This document shows, one piece after another, positions 57,332 through 64,000 of a stretch of DNA of 64,000 nt. Positions within the stretch are counted from its first letter, which is position 1, and each line of letters opens with the position of its first letter. Both the position numbers and the translations under genes were made by a program. Below the pieces are notes generated by a model. The model saw only the letters and a list, made by a program, of their open reading frames with translations. It had not been told where the DNA came from and did not search any database. The DNA lies in contig NZ_VOIW01000003.1 of assembly GCF_009659625.1 (NCBI RefSeq), forward strand, positions 124,001-188,000, given 5' to 3'. Source of the stretch: Pseudomonas haemolytica (GTDB taxonomy: Bacteria > Pseudomonadota > Gammaproteobacteria > Pseudomonadales > Pseudomonadaceae).

Positions 57332-57377
57332 AGCTTGCTACATCCCTGGCGCCTGCCAATAACAAGAGTCCTGCCCT

Positions 57378-58244
57378 TTGAACCTGTTGCAACATATCGC
57401 CCAGTCGCGCCACCTGTTACGCAAATCGGAACTCAAGGTTGCCGATCATGTGCTGCTTGACCCTGCGGCTGTGATGCACAGTTCCATGGCCGACCTGGCC
57501 CACAGCGTGGGCATCAGCGAGCCCACCATCGTGCGCTTCTGTCGCGCCATTGGCTGCTCCGGGTTCCAGGATTTGAAACTCAAGCTGGCGCAAAGCCTGG
57601 CGGCCGGTGCCAGCTTTGGTCAGTTTGCGATCCATGAAGACGACTCTGTCGCCGACTACAGCCTGAAAATCTTCGACACCACCTTGCACACCTTGATGGA
57701 AGTGCGCGAGAAGCTCGACCCGGTGGAGCTGCAAAAGGCTGTGACGGCCATGTCCCAGGCCCAGCGCGTCGAGTTCTATGGCTTTGGTGCCTCAGGTGCG
57801 GTGGCTGCCGATGCCCAACACAAATTCTTCCGCCTGCTGCTGACGGCCGCGGCCTACAGCGACCCGCACATGCAGGCGATGTCGGCGGTGACCTTGAAAC
57901 CCACTGACGTGGCGATTTGTATATCCCAGTCCGGCCGCTCCAAAGACTTGCTGATCACCGCCAACCTGGTGCGTGAGAGCGGCGCCTCGCTGATCACCCT
58001 GTGCCCGAGCCAGACGCCGTTGGCGGAACTGTCCACAGTAAACCTGGCGATCGACGTGCATGAAGACACCGAAATCTATACGCCGCTGACCTCGCGTATT
58101 GCCCACCTGGTGGTGATCGATGTGCTGGCGATGGGTGTGGCCATGGCCCGTGGGCCGAGCCTGGTCAACCACCTCAAGAGCGTGAAGCGCAGTTTGCGCA
58201 GCCTGCGGTTGTCGCCCAAATCCGTCAAAGCCCTCGACGACTAA
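57378..58244 (+). CDS. MurR/RpiR (HexR-like) transcriptional regulator
   Basis: 288 residues. N-terminal RpiR helix-turn-helix (MADLAHSVGISEPTIVRFCRAIGCSGFQDLK) and a C-terminal SIS sugar-phosphate-binding domain (VEFYGFGASGAVAADAQHKF, ISQSGRSKDLL). It starts at TTG with AAGAG upstream. HexR proper controls Entner-Doudoroff and glucose genes; here the neighbours are pyruvate carboxylase genes, so a link between sugar-phosphate levels and anaplerosis is plausible. It corresponds by position to PA5438 rather than to the hexR of the zwf locus. Confidence 0.88.
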   Translation: MNLLQHIAQSRHLLRKSELKVADHVLLDPAAVMHSSMADLAHSVGISEPTIVRFCRAIGCSGFQDLKLKLAQSLAAGASFGQFAIHEDDSVADYSLKIFDTTLHTLMEVREKLDPVELQKAVTAMSQAQRVEFYGFGASGAVAADAQHKFFRLLLTAAAYSDPHMQAMSAVTLKPTDVAICISQSGRSKDLLITANLVRESGASLITLCPSQTPLAELSTVNLAIDVHEDTEIYTPLTSRIAHLVVIDVLAMGVAMARGPSLVNHLKSVKRSLRSLRLSPKSVKALDD

Positions 58245-58262
58245 AAAACTGTACACAGCACC

Positions 58263-58372
58263 CAATGTGGGAGGGGCGGTGCGACGATTCGACTTGCTCC
58301 CGATAGCAGTAGGTCAGTCAATGAGTTTGTGACTGAAACTCCGCTATCGGGAGCAAGCCCCCTCCCACATTG
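58263..58372. repeat. Paired REP element with internal insertion in one arm
   Basis: Left arm CAATGTGGGAGGGGCGGTGC then GACGATTCGACTTGCTCCC (58263-58301); right arm is a standard REP in inverse orientation (from about 58342). The left arm carries the same extra internal segment as the single copy at 47647. Confidence 0.85.
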
Positions 58373-58470
58373 GAATCTATTGTGTTTCCAGAATCTTCAT
58401 CAGGCTGTCATCGCCCGGTCATCCCCCGCGCCCATCCTGTACTCCCCGTACTCGCATTGGGAGACTCCAA

Positions 58471-58668
58471 ATGACCCGGCACTCCGAAGACAGCAACAGC
58501 ACCGTCAAGACCCGTCGTCAGCAGGAAGACCAGCGCCGCATGGCGTTCCGTCGCGCCATCGAAGACCGTTGCCAGGAGCGCCAACTGCTCCAGAGCATCA
58601 GTGACTACCCGGAGCTCCATTGGCAGGCACCCGTGGCTGCCCAGCGAAGCGCTCAGCCAACGCGCTGA
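58471..58668 (+). CDS. PA3496-family small protein
   Basis: 65 residues, charged, no signal or membrane segment. Core MTRHSEDSNSTVKTRRQQED followed by QRRMAFRRAIEDRCQERQLL is typical of a small conserved Pseudomonas family annotated as putative envelope integrity proteins. Its last 71 bp overlap the 3' end of pycR on the other strand; the conserved part ends before the overlap. AUG preceded by GGGAG at suitable distance. Confidence 0.75.
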   Translation: MTRHSEDSNSTVKTRRQQEDQRRMAFRRAIEDRCQERQLLQSISDYPELHWQAPVAAQRSAQPTR

Positions 58669-59572
58669 TTTGCACACGTTCGCTGCGGATAAAGCCCAGG
58701 AATGCATGGGCCACTGGTGACAGGCGTTTAGCCTTGGCCTGCACCAGGCACCAACTGCGGTACAGCGGCAGTTCTTCCACCGGCAGCTCCTTGAGCCCGC
58801 CGGTGGCCAGTTCCAGGTTGACCGCGTGGCGCGTCAGCAAAGCCACGCCCAACCCTGCGCTCACACATTCACGCTGCGCCTCGGCCGAGGCCACTTCTAC
58901 TGTCTGGGTGAAGTGCACGCGTTTTTCCTTGAAGTATTCCTCGCAGGCCAGCCGCGTCCCGGACCCCGGTTCGCGCAGCAGCAGCGTGTAAGGCTCCAGG
59001 TCTTGCAGGCGCAGCGGCCCTTGCAGGCTCAAAGGGTGGTCGAGGGGAGCCACGGCGACAATCGGATTATTAAGAAACGGCAGGAATTCCAGGCCCATGT
59101 CCTGGGGCACCATGGACATGATCACCAGGTCATCGCGGTTGTCCGAAAGCCGGCGAATGACTTGGGCGCGGTTGACCACGGTCAAATGCAATTGCACCTC
59201 CGGGTGCTGGCGCTTGAAGGCGGCAAACAGGTGCGGCACGAAGTACTTGGCGCTGGATTCCACCGCCAGTTTCAGTTGGCCCTGCAGCGAGCCCTGCATG
59301 TCCGAGAGCTGCATGTCGAGGTTTTCCAAGCGCCCGAAAATATCGCGGCTGGCCCGTTGCAGGGCCTCGGCGGCCTCGGTCATGTAGAGCTTTTTGCCGA
59401 CATAATCGAACAGCGGCTGGCCGATCAGTTCTTCCAACTGGCGGATTTGCAGGCTGACCGCTGGTTGTGTGAGAGACATTTCTTCGGCTGCACGGCTGTA
59501 GGAGCGCAAATCGCAGACCTCATGGAAGATCTGCAATTGACGTAAAGTCAGTCTCATCAATGACTTACGCAT
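58598..59572 (-). CDS. pycR: LysR-family regulator PycR
   Basis: 324 residues. N-terminal LysR helix-turn-helix (LRQLQIFHEVCDLRSYSRAAEEMSLTQPAVSLQIRQLE) and a periplasmic-binding-like effector domain. It is divergent from pycA across a 195-bp gap, the classic arrangement for a LysR regulator of the adjacent operon; in P. aeruginosa PycR (PA5437) has been studied as a regulator of pyruvate carboxylase and of lung colonisation. An internal ATG at 59557 is an alternative start. Confidence 0.9.
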   Translation of the reverse strand: MRKSLMRLTLRQLQIFHEVCDLRSYSRAAEEMSLTQPAVSLQIRQLEELIGQPLFDYVGKKLYMTEAAEALQRASRDIFGRLENLDMQLSDMQGSLQGQLKLAVESSAKYFVPHLFAAFKRQHPEVQLHLTVVNRAQVIRRLSDNRDDLVIMSMVPQDMGLEFLPFLNNPIVAVAPLDHPLSLQGPLRLQDLEPYTLLLREPGSGTRLACEEYFKEKRVHFTQTVEVASAEAQRECVSAGLGVALLTRHAVNLELATGGLKELPVEELPLYRSWCLVQAKAKRLSPVAHAFLGFIRSERVQISALAERFAGQPRVPANGAPGSH

Positions 59573-59767
59573 GTTCTACATCCTCTCATCCCAGGCTATG
59601 CGGCCAACTATAAGTCTTTGCTTATACACAACCCAATAATTATTGATTTTTGTTAATTCTCCGGTGCGCATAGTGTGTGTCTCGCGACTGTCATGAAACA
59701 TTTGGTCACGCGCCGACCCGGCTTCAGCGGGTCGAAGACGCAGCAATCGGCTCAAGGGAATTTCCAA

Positions 59768-61183
59768 GTGATAAAAAAGATCCTGATCGCCAACCGTGGT
59801 GAAATTGCCGTACGAATCGTGCGTGCCTGCGCCGAGATGGGCATTCGCTCGGTCGCGGTTTACTCGGACGCCGACCGCCACGCGTTGCACGTCAAACGTG
59901 CTGACGAAGCCCACAGCATTGGTGCTGAGCCGCTGGCCGGCTACCTCAACCCGCGCAAGCTGGTGAACCTGGCAGTGGAAACCGGTTGTGATGCGTTGCA
60001 TCCCGGCTATGGCTTCCTGTCGGAAAACGCCGAACTGGCAGACATCTGCGCCGAACGTGGGATCAAGTTCATTGGCCCATCCGCTGAAGTGATTCGCCGC
60101 ATGGGCGACAAGACCGAAGCGCGCCGCAGCATGATCAAGGCCGGTGTGCCGGTGACGCCGGGCACCGAGGGCAACGTTGCCGACATCCATGAAGCCCTCA
60201 CCGAAGGCGACCGCATTGGTTACCCGGTGATGCTCAAGGCCACCTCCGGTGGTGGCGGTCGCGGCATCCGTCGTTGCAACAGTCGCGAAGAACTCGAACA
60301 AGCCTTCCCCCGTGTCATCTCCGAAGCCACCAAGGCCTTCGGTTCGGCGGAAGTGTTCCTGGAAAAATGCATCGTCAATCCCAAGCACATCGAGGCGCAG
60401 ATCCTCGGTGACAGCTTTGGCAACGTGGTGCACCTGTTCGAGCGCGATTGCTCGATCCAGCGCCGCAACCAGAAGCTTATCGAGATTGCTCCTAGCCCCC
60501 AGCTGACCCCCGAACAGCGTGCCTACATCGGCGACCTGTCGGTGCGTGCGGCCAAGGCCGTGGGTTACGAGAACGCCGGCACCGTGGAGTTCCTGCTCGC
60601 CGAGGGCGAGGTGTACTTCATGGAGATGAACACCCGGGTGCAGGTGGAACACACCATCACCGAAGAAATCACTGGCATCGATATCGTCCGTGAGCAGATC
60701 CGCATCGCTTCGGGCCTGCCGCTGTCGGTCAAGCAGGAAGACATTCAGCACCGTGGTTTCGCGTTGCAGTTCCGTATCAACGCCGAAGACCCGAAGAACA
60801 ACTTCCTGCCCAGTTTCGGCAAGATCACCCGTTACTACGCACCCGGCGGCCCCGGCGTGCGCACCGACACGGCGATCTACACCGGCTACACCATCCCGCC
60901 GTTCTACGACTCCATGTGCCTGAAACTGGTGGTATGGGCGTTGACCTGGGAAGAAGCCATGGACCGCGGCCTGCGTGCCCTGGATGACATGCGCCTGCAA
61001 GGCGTGAAGACCACCGCCGCCTACTACCAGGAAATCCTGCGCAACCCGGAATTCCGTAGCGGCCAGTTCAATACAAGCTTTGTGGAAAGCCACCCTGAGC
61101 TGACCAACTACTCGATCAAGCGCAAACCCGAAGAGCTGGCCCTGGCCATCGCCGCCGCCATCGCCGCCCACGCAGGCCTGTGA
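59768..61183 (+). CDS. pycA: Pyruvate carboxylase subunit A (biotin carboxylase)
   Basis: Carboxylates biotin with ATP and bicarbonate, first half of anaplerotic oxaloacetate formation. 471 residues. Starts at GTG (AAGGGA upstream), giving MIKKILIANRGEIAVRIVRAC. Seen: HPGYGFLSENAELA, the glycine-rich ATP-grasp loop KATSGGGGRGIRR, and MEMNTRVQVEHTITEEITG. Two-subunit pyruvate carboxylase is usual in Pseudomonas. pycB follows after 11 bp. Confidence 0.95.
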   Translation: MIKKILIANRGEIAVRIVRACAEMGIRSVAVYSDADRHALHVKRADEAHSIGAEPLAGYLNPRKLVNLAVETGCDALHPGYGFLSENAELADICAERGIKFIGPSAEVIRRMGDKTEARRSMIKAGVPVTPGTEGNVADIHEALTEGDRIGYPVMLKATSGGGGRGIRRCNSREELEQAFPRVISEATKAFGSAEVFLEKCIVNPKHIEAQILGDSFGNVVHLFERDCSIQRRNQKLIEIAPSPQLTPEQRAYIGDLSVRAAKAVGYENAGTVEFLLAEGEVYFMEMNTRVQVEHTITEEITGIDIVREQIRIASGLPLSVKQEDIQHRGFALQFRINAEDPKNNFLPSFGKITRYYAPGGPGVRTDTAIYTGYTIPPFYDSMCLKLVVWALTWEEAMDRGLRALDDMRLQGVKTTAAYYQEILRNPEFRSGQFNTSFVESHPELTNYSIKRKPEELALAIAAAIAAHAGL

Positions 61184-61194
61184 GGAACATTCCA

Positions 61195-63003
61195 ATGACT
61201 AAAAAGATCTTCGTAACCGACACCATCCTGCGCGACGCCCACCAATCGTTGCTGGCCACCCGCATGCGTACCGACGACATGCTGCCGATCTGCGACAAAC
61301 TCGACAAAGTCGGCTACTGGTCGCTGGAAGTCTGGGGCGGCGCGACCTTCGACGCCTGCGTACGCTTCCTCAAGGAAGACCCGTGGGAGCGCCTGCGCAA
61401 ACTGCGCGCCGCGTTGCCCAACACCCGCCTGCAAATGCTGCTGCGTGGTCAGAACCTGTTGGGCTACCGCCACTACAGCGATGACGTGGTTAAAGCTTTT
61501 GTCGCCAAGGCTGCGGTGAATGGTATCGACGTGTTCCGCATCTTCGACGCCATGAACGACGTGCGTAACCTGCGCGTGGCCATCGAAGCGGTCAAAGCTG
61601 CCGGCAAACATGCCCAGGGCACCATCGCCTACACCACCAGCCCGGTGCACACCGTCGAGGCCTTTGTGGCTCAGGCCAAGCAGTTGGAGTCCATGGGCTG
61701 CGACTCGATCGCGATCAAGGACATGGCCGGCCTGCTGACGCCGTACGCCACAGGCGAACTGGTCAAGGCGCTGAAAGCCGAGCAGAACCTGCCGATCTTT
61801 ATCCACTCCCACGACACCGCGGGTTTAGCCGCGATGTGCCAACTCAAGGCCATCGAAAACGGTGCCGACCATATCGACACCGCTATCTCCAGCTTCGCCT
61901 GGGGTACCAGCCACCCGGGTACCGAGTCGATGGTCGCCGCCCTTAAAGGCAGCGAGTTCGACACCGGCCTGAGCCTGGAGCTGCTGCAGGAAATCGGCCT
62001 GTACTTCTACGCCGTGCGCAAGAAGTACCACCAGTTCGAAAGCGAATTCACCGCCGTGGACACCCGCGTGCAAGTCAACCAAGTACCCGGCGGGATGATT
62101 TCCAACCTGGCCAACCAGTTGAAAGAGCAGGGCGCCCTTAACCGCATGGGCGAAGTGCTGGCCGAGATCCCACGTGTACGTGAAGACCTCGGCTTCCCGC
62201 CGCTGGTCACGCCGACCTCGCAGATCGTCGGCACCCAGGCGTTCTTCAACGTGCTGGCCGGCGAGCGCTACAAAACCATCACCAACGAAGTGAAGCTCTA
62301 CCTGCAAGGCGGCTACGGCAAGGCGCCGGGCACGGTGAACGAGAAACTGCGTCGCCAGGCCATTGGCAGCGAAGAAGTGATCGACGTGCGCCCGGCTGAT
62401 TTGCTCAAGCCGGAAATGACCAAGCTGCGCGGCGAAATCGGCGCGTTGGCGAAGTCCGAAGAAGACGTGCTGACCTACGCCATGTTCCCGGACATCGGGC
62501 GCAAATTCCTCGAAGAGCGCGACGCCGGCACCCTGGCGCCGGAAGTGCTGCTGCCGATCCCTGAAGCCGGTGGCGTGGCCCGTGCGGGTGGCGAAGGTGT
62601 GCCGACCGAATTCGTCATCGACGTGCACGGCGAAAGCTACCGCGTGGACATCACCGGTGTCGGCGTGAAGGCCGAAGGCAAGCGTCACTTCTACCTGTCC
62701 ATCGACGGCATGCCGGAAGAAGTGGTGTTCGAGCCGCTCAACGAGTTTGTCAGCAGCGGCGGCAGCAAGCGCAAGCACGCCACTGAGCCGGGCCATGTCA
62801 GCACCGCGATGCCGGGCAACATCGTCGACGTGCTGGTCAAGGAAGGCGACGTGGTCAAGGCTGGCCAGGCCGTGCTGATTACCGAAGCCATGAAGATGGA
62901 AACCGAGGTACAGGCAGCGATTGCCGGCAAGGTGACCGCTGTTCATGTGGCCAAGGGCGACCGGGTCAACCCTGGCGAAATCCTGATTGAAATCGAAGGC
63001 TGA
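61195..63003 (+). CDS. pycB: Pyruvate carboxylase subunit B (OadA-like carboxyltransferase with biotinyl domain)
   Basis: 602 residues. N-terminal carboxyltransferase TIM barrel (FVTDTILRDAHQSLLATRM, SHDTAGLA for metal histidines), PYC/OadA domain, then a biotinyl domain with the biotinylated lysine in EAMKMETEV. Often named oxaloacetate decarboxylase alpha (oadA), but pairing with pycA and absence of beta and gamma subunits argue for pyruvate carboxylase. Start MTKKIFVTD; GAGG 9 bp upstream. Confidence 0.94.
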   Translation: MTKKIFVTDTILRDAHQSLLATRMRTDDMLPICDKLDKVGYWSLEVWGGATFDACVRFLKEDPWERLRKLRAALPNTRLQMLLRGQNLLGYRHYSDDVVKAFVAKAAVNGIDVFRIFDAMNDVRNLRVAIEAVKAAGKHAQGTIAYTTSPVHTVEAFVAQAKQLESMGCDSIAIKDMAGLLTPYATGELVKALKAEQNLPIFIHSHDTAGLAAMCQLKAIENGADHIDTAISSFAWGTSHPGTESMVAALKGSEFDTGLSLELLQEIGLYFYAVRKKYHQFESEFTAVDTRVQVNQVPGGMISNLANQLKEQGALNRMGEVLAEIPRVREDLGFPPLVTPTSQIVGTQAFFNVLAGERYKTITNEVKLYLQGGYGKAPGTVNEKLRRQAIGSEEVIDVRPADLLKPEMTKLRGEIGALAKSEEDVLTYAMFPDIGRKFLEERDAGTLAPEVLLPIPEAGGVARAGGEGVPTEFVIDVHGESYRVDITGVGVKAEGKRHFYLSIDGMPEEVVFEPLNEFVSSGGSKRKHATEPGHVSTAMPGNIVDVLVKEGDVVKAGQAVLITEAMKMETEVQAAIAGKVTAVHVAKGDRVNPGEILIEIEG

Positions 63004-63033
63004 TCACAGCCTTCGAGACTAACGTTTAATCCT

Positions 63034-63061
63034 CGGGGGGGCAGGTGCCCTCCTTTTTTTT
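63034..63061 (+). terminator. Rho-independent terminator of pycAB
   Basis: GGGGGGCA pairs with TGCCCTCC around GG (63036-63053, one wobble), followed by eight T. It ends the pyruvate carboxylase operon 30 bp after the stop. Confidence 0.85.
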
Positions 63062-63086
63062 GCCTGCCGTTGAGCGATTGGCAGGC

Positions 63087-64000
63087 TTAGAAGATCATTT
63101 TCCACTGCCCCATCAGGCCTTGGTTGCTGCTATCGGTACCGGCTTGGCTGGTATAGGTCAGGCCGATGCTGTGGTCTGCCGATAAGGCGAGGTCCAGGCC
63201 CGCTTGCAGGTCGAGGCTATTGCGATCCAGGGCAGTGCCCGTGATGGTGAAGCCGTCAATCAGGTCCGGCGCATGGCGCGAGGTTTGGCGCACCTGGCTG
63301 TCAACGTCGCCATAGCGGTGTTTCCAGCTCGTGCTGAGGTGGGGCGTGAGGCTCAAATTGTTATCAAACCGATACACCGTTGCCAGGCGCAGGCCGAGGG
63401 TACTGTTCAGGTTTTGCTGGGTCTGTGAGCCAACGTTCAACGCAGTCAGGCCACCACGCTCTTTGAAGCCTTCGCGTTGATAACGTTGGTAGCCGATGCC
63501 GGCGAAAGGCTCGACACTGAAATCGGCGCTGCCCAGTTGATAGCCCAGCTCGGAGAACAGGGTTTGGCTGTTGGCGTTGTAGTTGCCTTTGAGCTGCTCC
63601 TTGTAATTCAGGGCGGCGACATTGCGTTTGTTTTGCCCGGCATGGTTGCTGTAGACCGCCCCGAGGCGCAAGGCGAATGGGCCGTCCTGGCGCACCGCGT
63701 AGCCACCCAGGTGCCAGCTGTCGAGGTCGGCGGCAAAACGTGGGGCGTCGAAGCGGCTGGAGGTTTTTGCACCCATGACACCGATGCGCCAGGCGTGGTC
63801 GAGTGCCCAGTCAGCGCCCAAGAGCAAGCCTTGGGTACCATGTTTCAGCCCGGCGCTACCGCGCTGTGAGTTAAGGTTGCCGCCGTTGCCCAGGCCCTGT
63901 ACCCAGAAGTGGCCGTCGTCATTAGCAGGCAGCGTGCGCAAGGTGGAGAGCAATTGGTTGCTCAGGTGCTGCGTGGTGTTCTGTGTCGCGCCAGCCAGGT
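63087..64000 (-). CDS. Autotransporter beta-barrel domain protein (5' part outside window)
   Basis: The frame is open from the window edge to the stop at 63087, giving the last 304 residues. They form an autotransporter beta-domain: alternating strands such as WVQGLGNGGNLN, GLLLGADWALDHAWRIGVMG, WHLGGYAVRQDGPFALRLGAVYS, SVEPFAGIGYQ, ending in the outer-membrane signature phenylalanine (MGQWKMIF). The passenger domain is not in the window, so cargo function is unknown. Convergent with pycB. Confidence 0.88.
   Translation of the reverse strand, partial: LAGATQNTTQHLSNQLLSTLRTLPANDDGHFWVQGLGNGGNLNSQRGSAGLKHGTQGLLLGADWALDHAWRIGVMGAKTSSRFDAPRFAADLDSWHLGGYAVRQDGPFALRLGAVYSNHAGQNKRNVAALNYKEQLKGNYNANSQTLFSELGYQLGSADFSVEPFAGIGYQRYQREGFKERGGLTALNVGSQTQQNLNSTLGLRLATVYRFDNNLSLTPHLSTSWKHRYGDVDSQVRQTSRHAPDLIDGFTITGTALDRNSLDLQAGLDLALSADHSIGLTYTSQAGTDSSNQGLMGQWKMIF

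Noticed and set aside
16963..58372. REP pairs as a CRISPR array or as IS ends
   Set aside because: They are dispersed inverted pairs in intergenic gaps, without regular spacers, target duplications or transposase genes.

Overview
The window looks like a chromosome segment of a Pseudomonas of the fluorescens group. This is inferred from gene order and protein families, not from a database search: mnmG-rsmG-parA-parB-atpIBEFHAGDC-glmU-glmR-glmS is the arrangement next to oriC in this genus, and the right part (uvrD, GGDEF/EAL protein, RpiR regulator, PycR, pycA, pycB) matches the order I recall around PA5443-PA5435 of P. aeruginosa. GC-rich genes and short inverted REP elements typical of fluorescens-group genomes fit. 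No integrase, transposase or CRISPR array was seen.

Layout. 1-3393 (minus): an iron cell-surface signalling set (ECF sigma factor, FecR-type anti-sigma factor, TonB-dependent receptor truncated by the window start) with a Fur box. 3394-3956: a non-coding stretch with a cluster of DnaA boxes and an AT-rich tract, resembling an origin. 3957-8188: mnmG, rsmG, parA, parB. 8337-15439: the complete F1Fo ATP synthase operon, with hairpins in four intercistronic gaps. 15563-19760: glmU, glmR, glmS (UDP-GlcNAc supply).

19922-25602 (minus): a six-gene membrane-lipid operon resembling E. coli ynbABCD with an added PlsC-like acyltransferase and a small membrane protein. 25836-31680: three SPFH (HflK/HflC-like) membrane proteins and a P1B-type metal ATPase with overlapping or closely spaced genes. 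31797-33742: bufABC, a bufferin-type copper-binding RiPP precursor with its MNIO (DUF692) and DUF2063 partners. Then cyclopropane-fatty-acid synthase, cardiolipin synthase and a DUF3617 protein.

37260-46255 is a zinc-starvation (Zur) island: folE2, a metal ABC transporter and a gamma carbonic anhydrase leftward; amiA, dksA2, two COG0523 GTPases and DUF1826 rightward; two near-identical Zur palindromes lie in the two divergent gaps. A parS-like site lies inside folE2. Much of the centre of the window is therefore about transition-metal handling: SPFH/P1B ATPase, bufferin, then the zinc-sparing set.

46249-58244 holds housekeeping and signalling genes (DUF3301, pdxY, acyl-CoA thioesterase, Kef-type antiporter with a structured leader, SUKH protein, Tim44-like protein, uvrD, a c-di-GMP phosphodiesterase-type protein, an RpiR regulator with a HexR-type operator). 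58471-63003 carries a PA3496-family small protein, pycR and the two-subunit pyruvate carboxylase. The window ends in the beta-barrel of an autotransporter.
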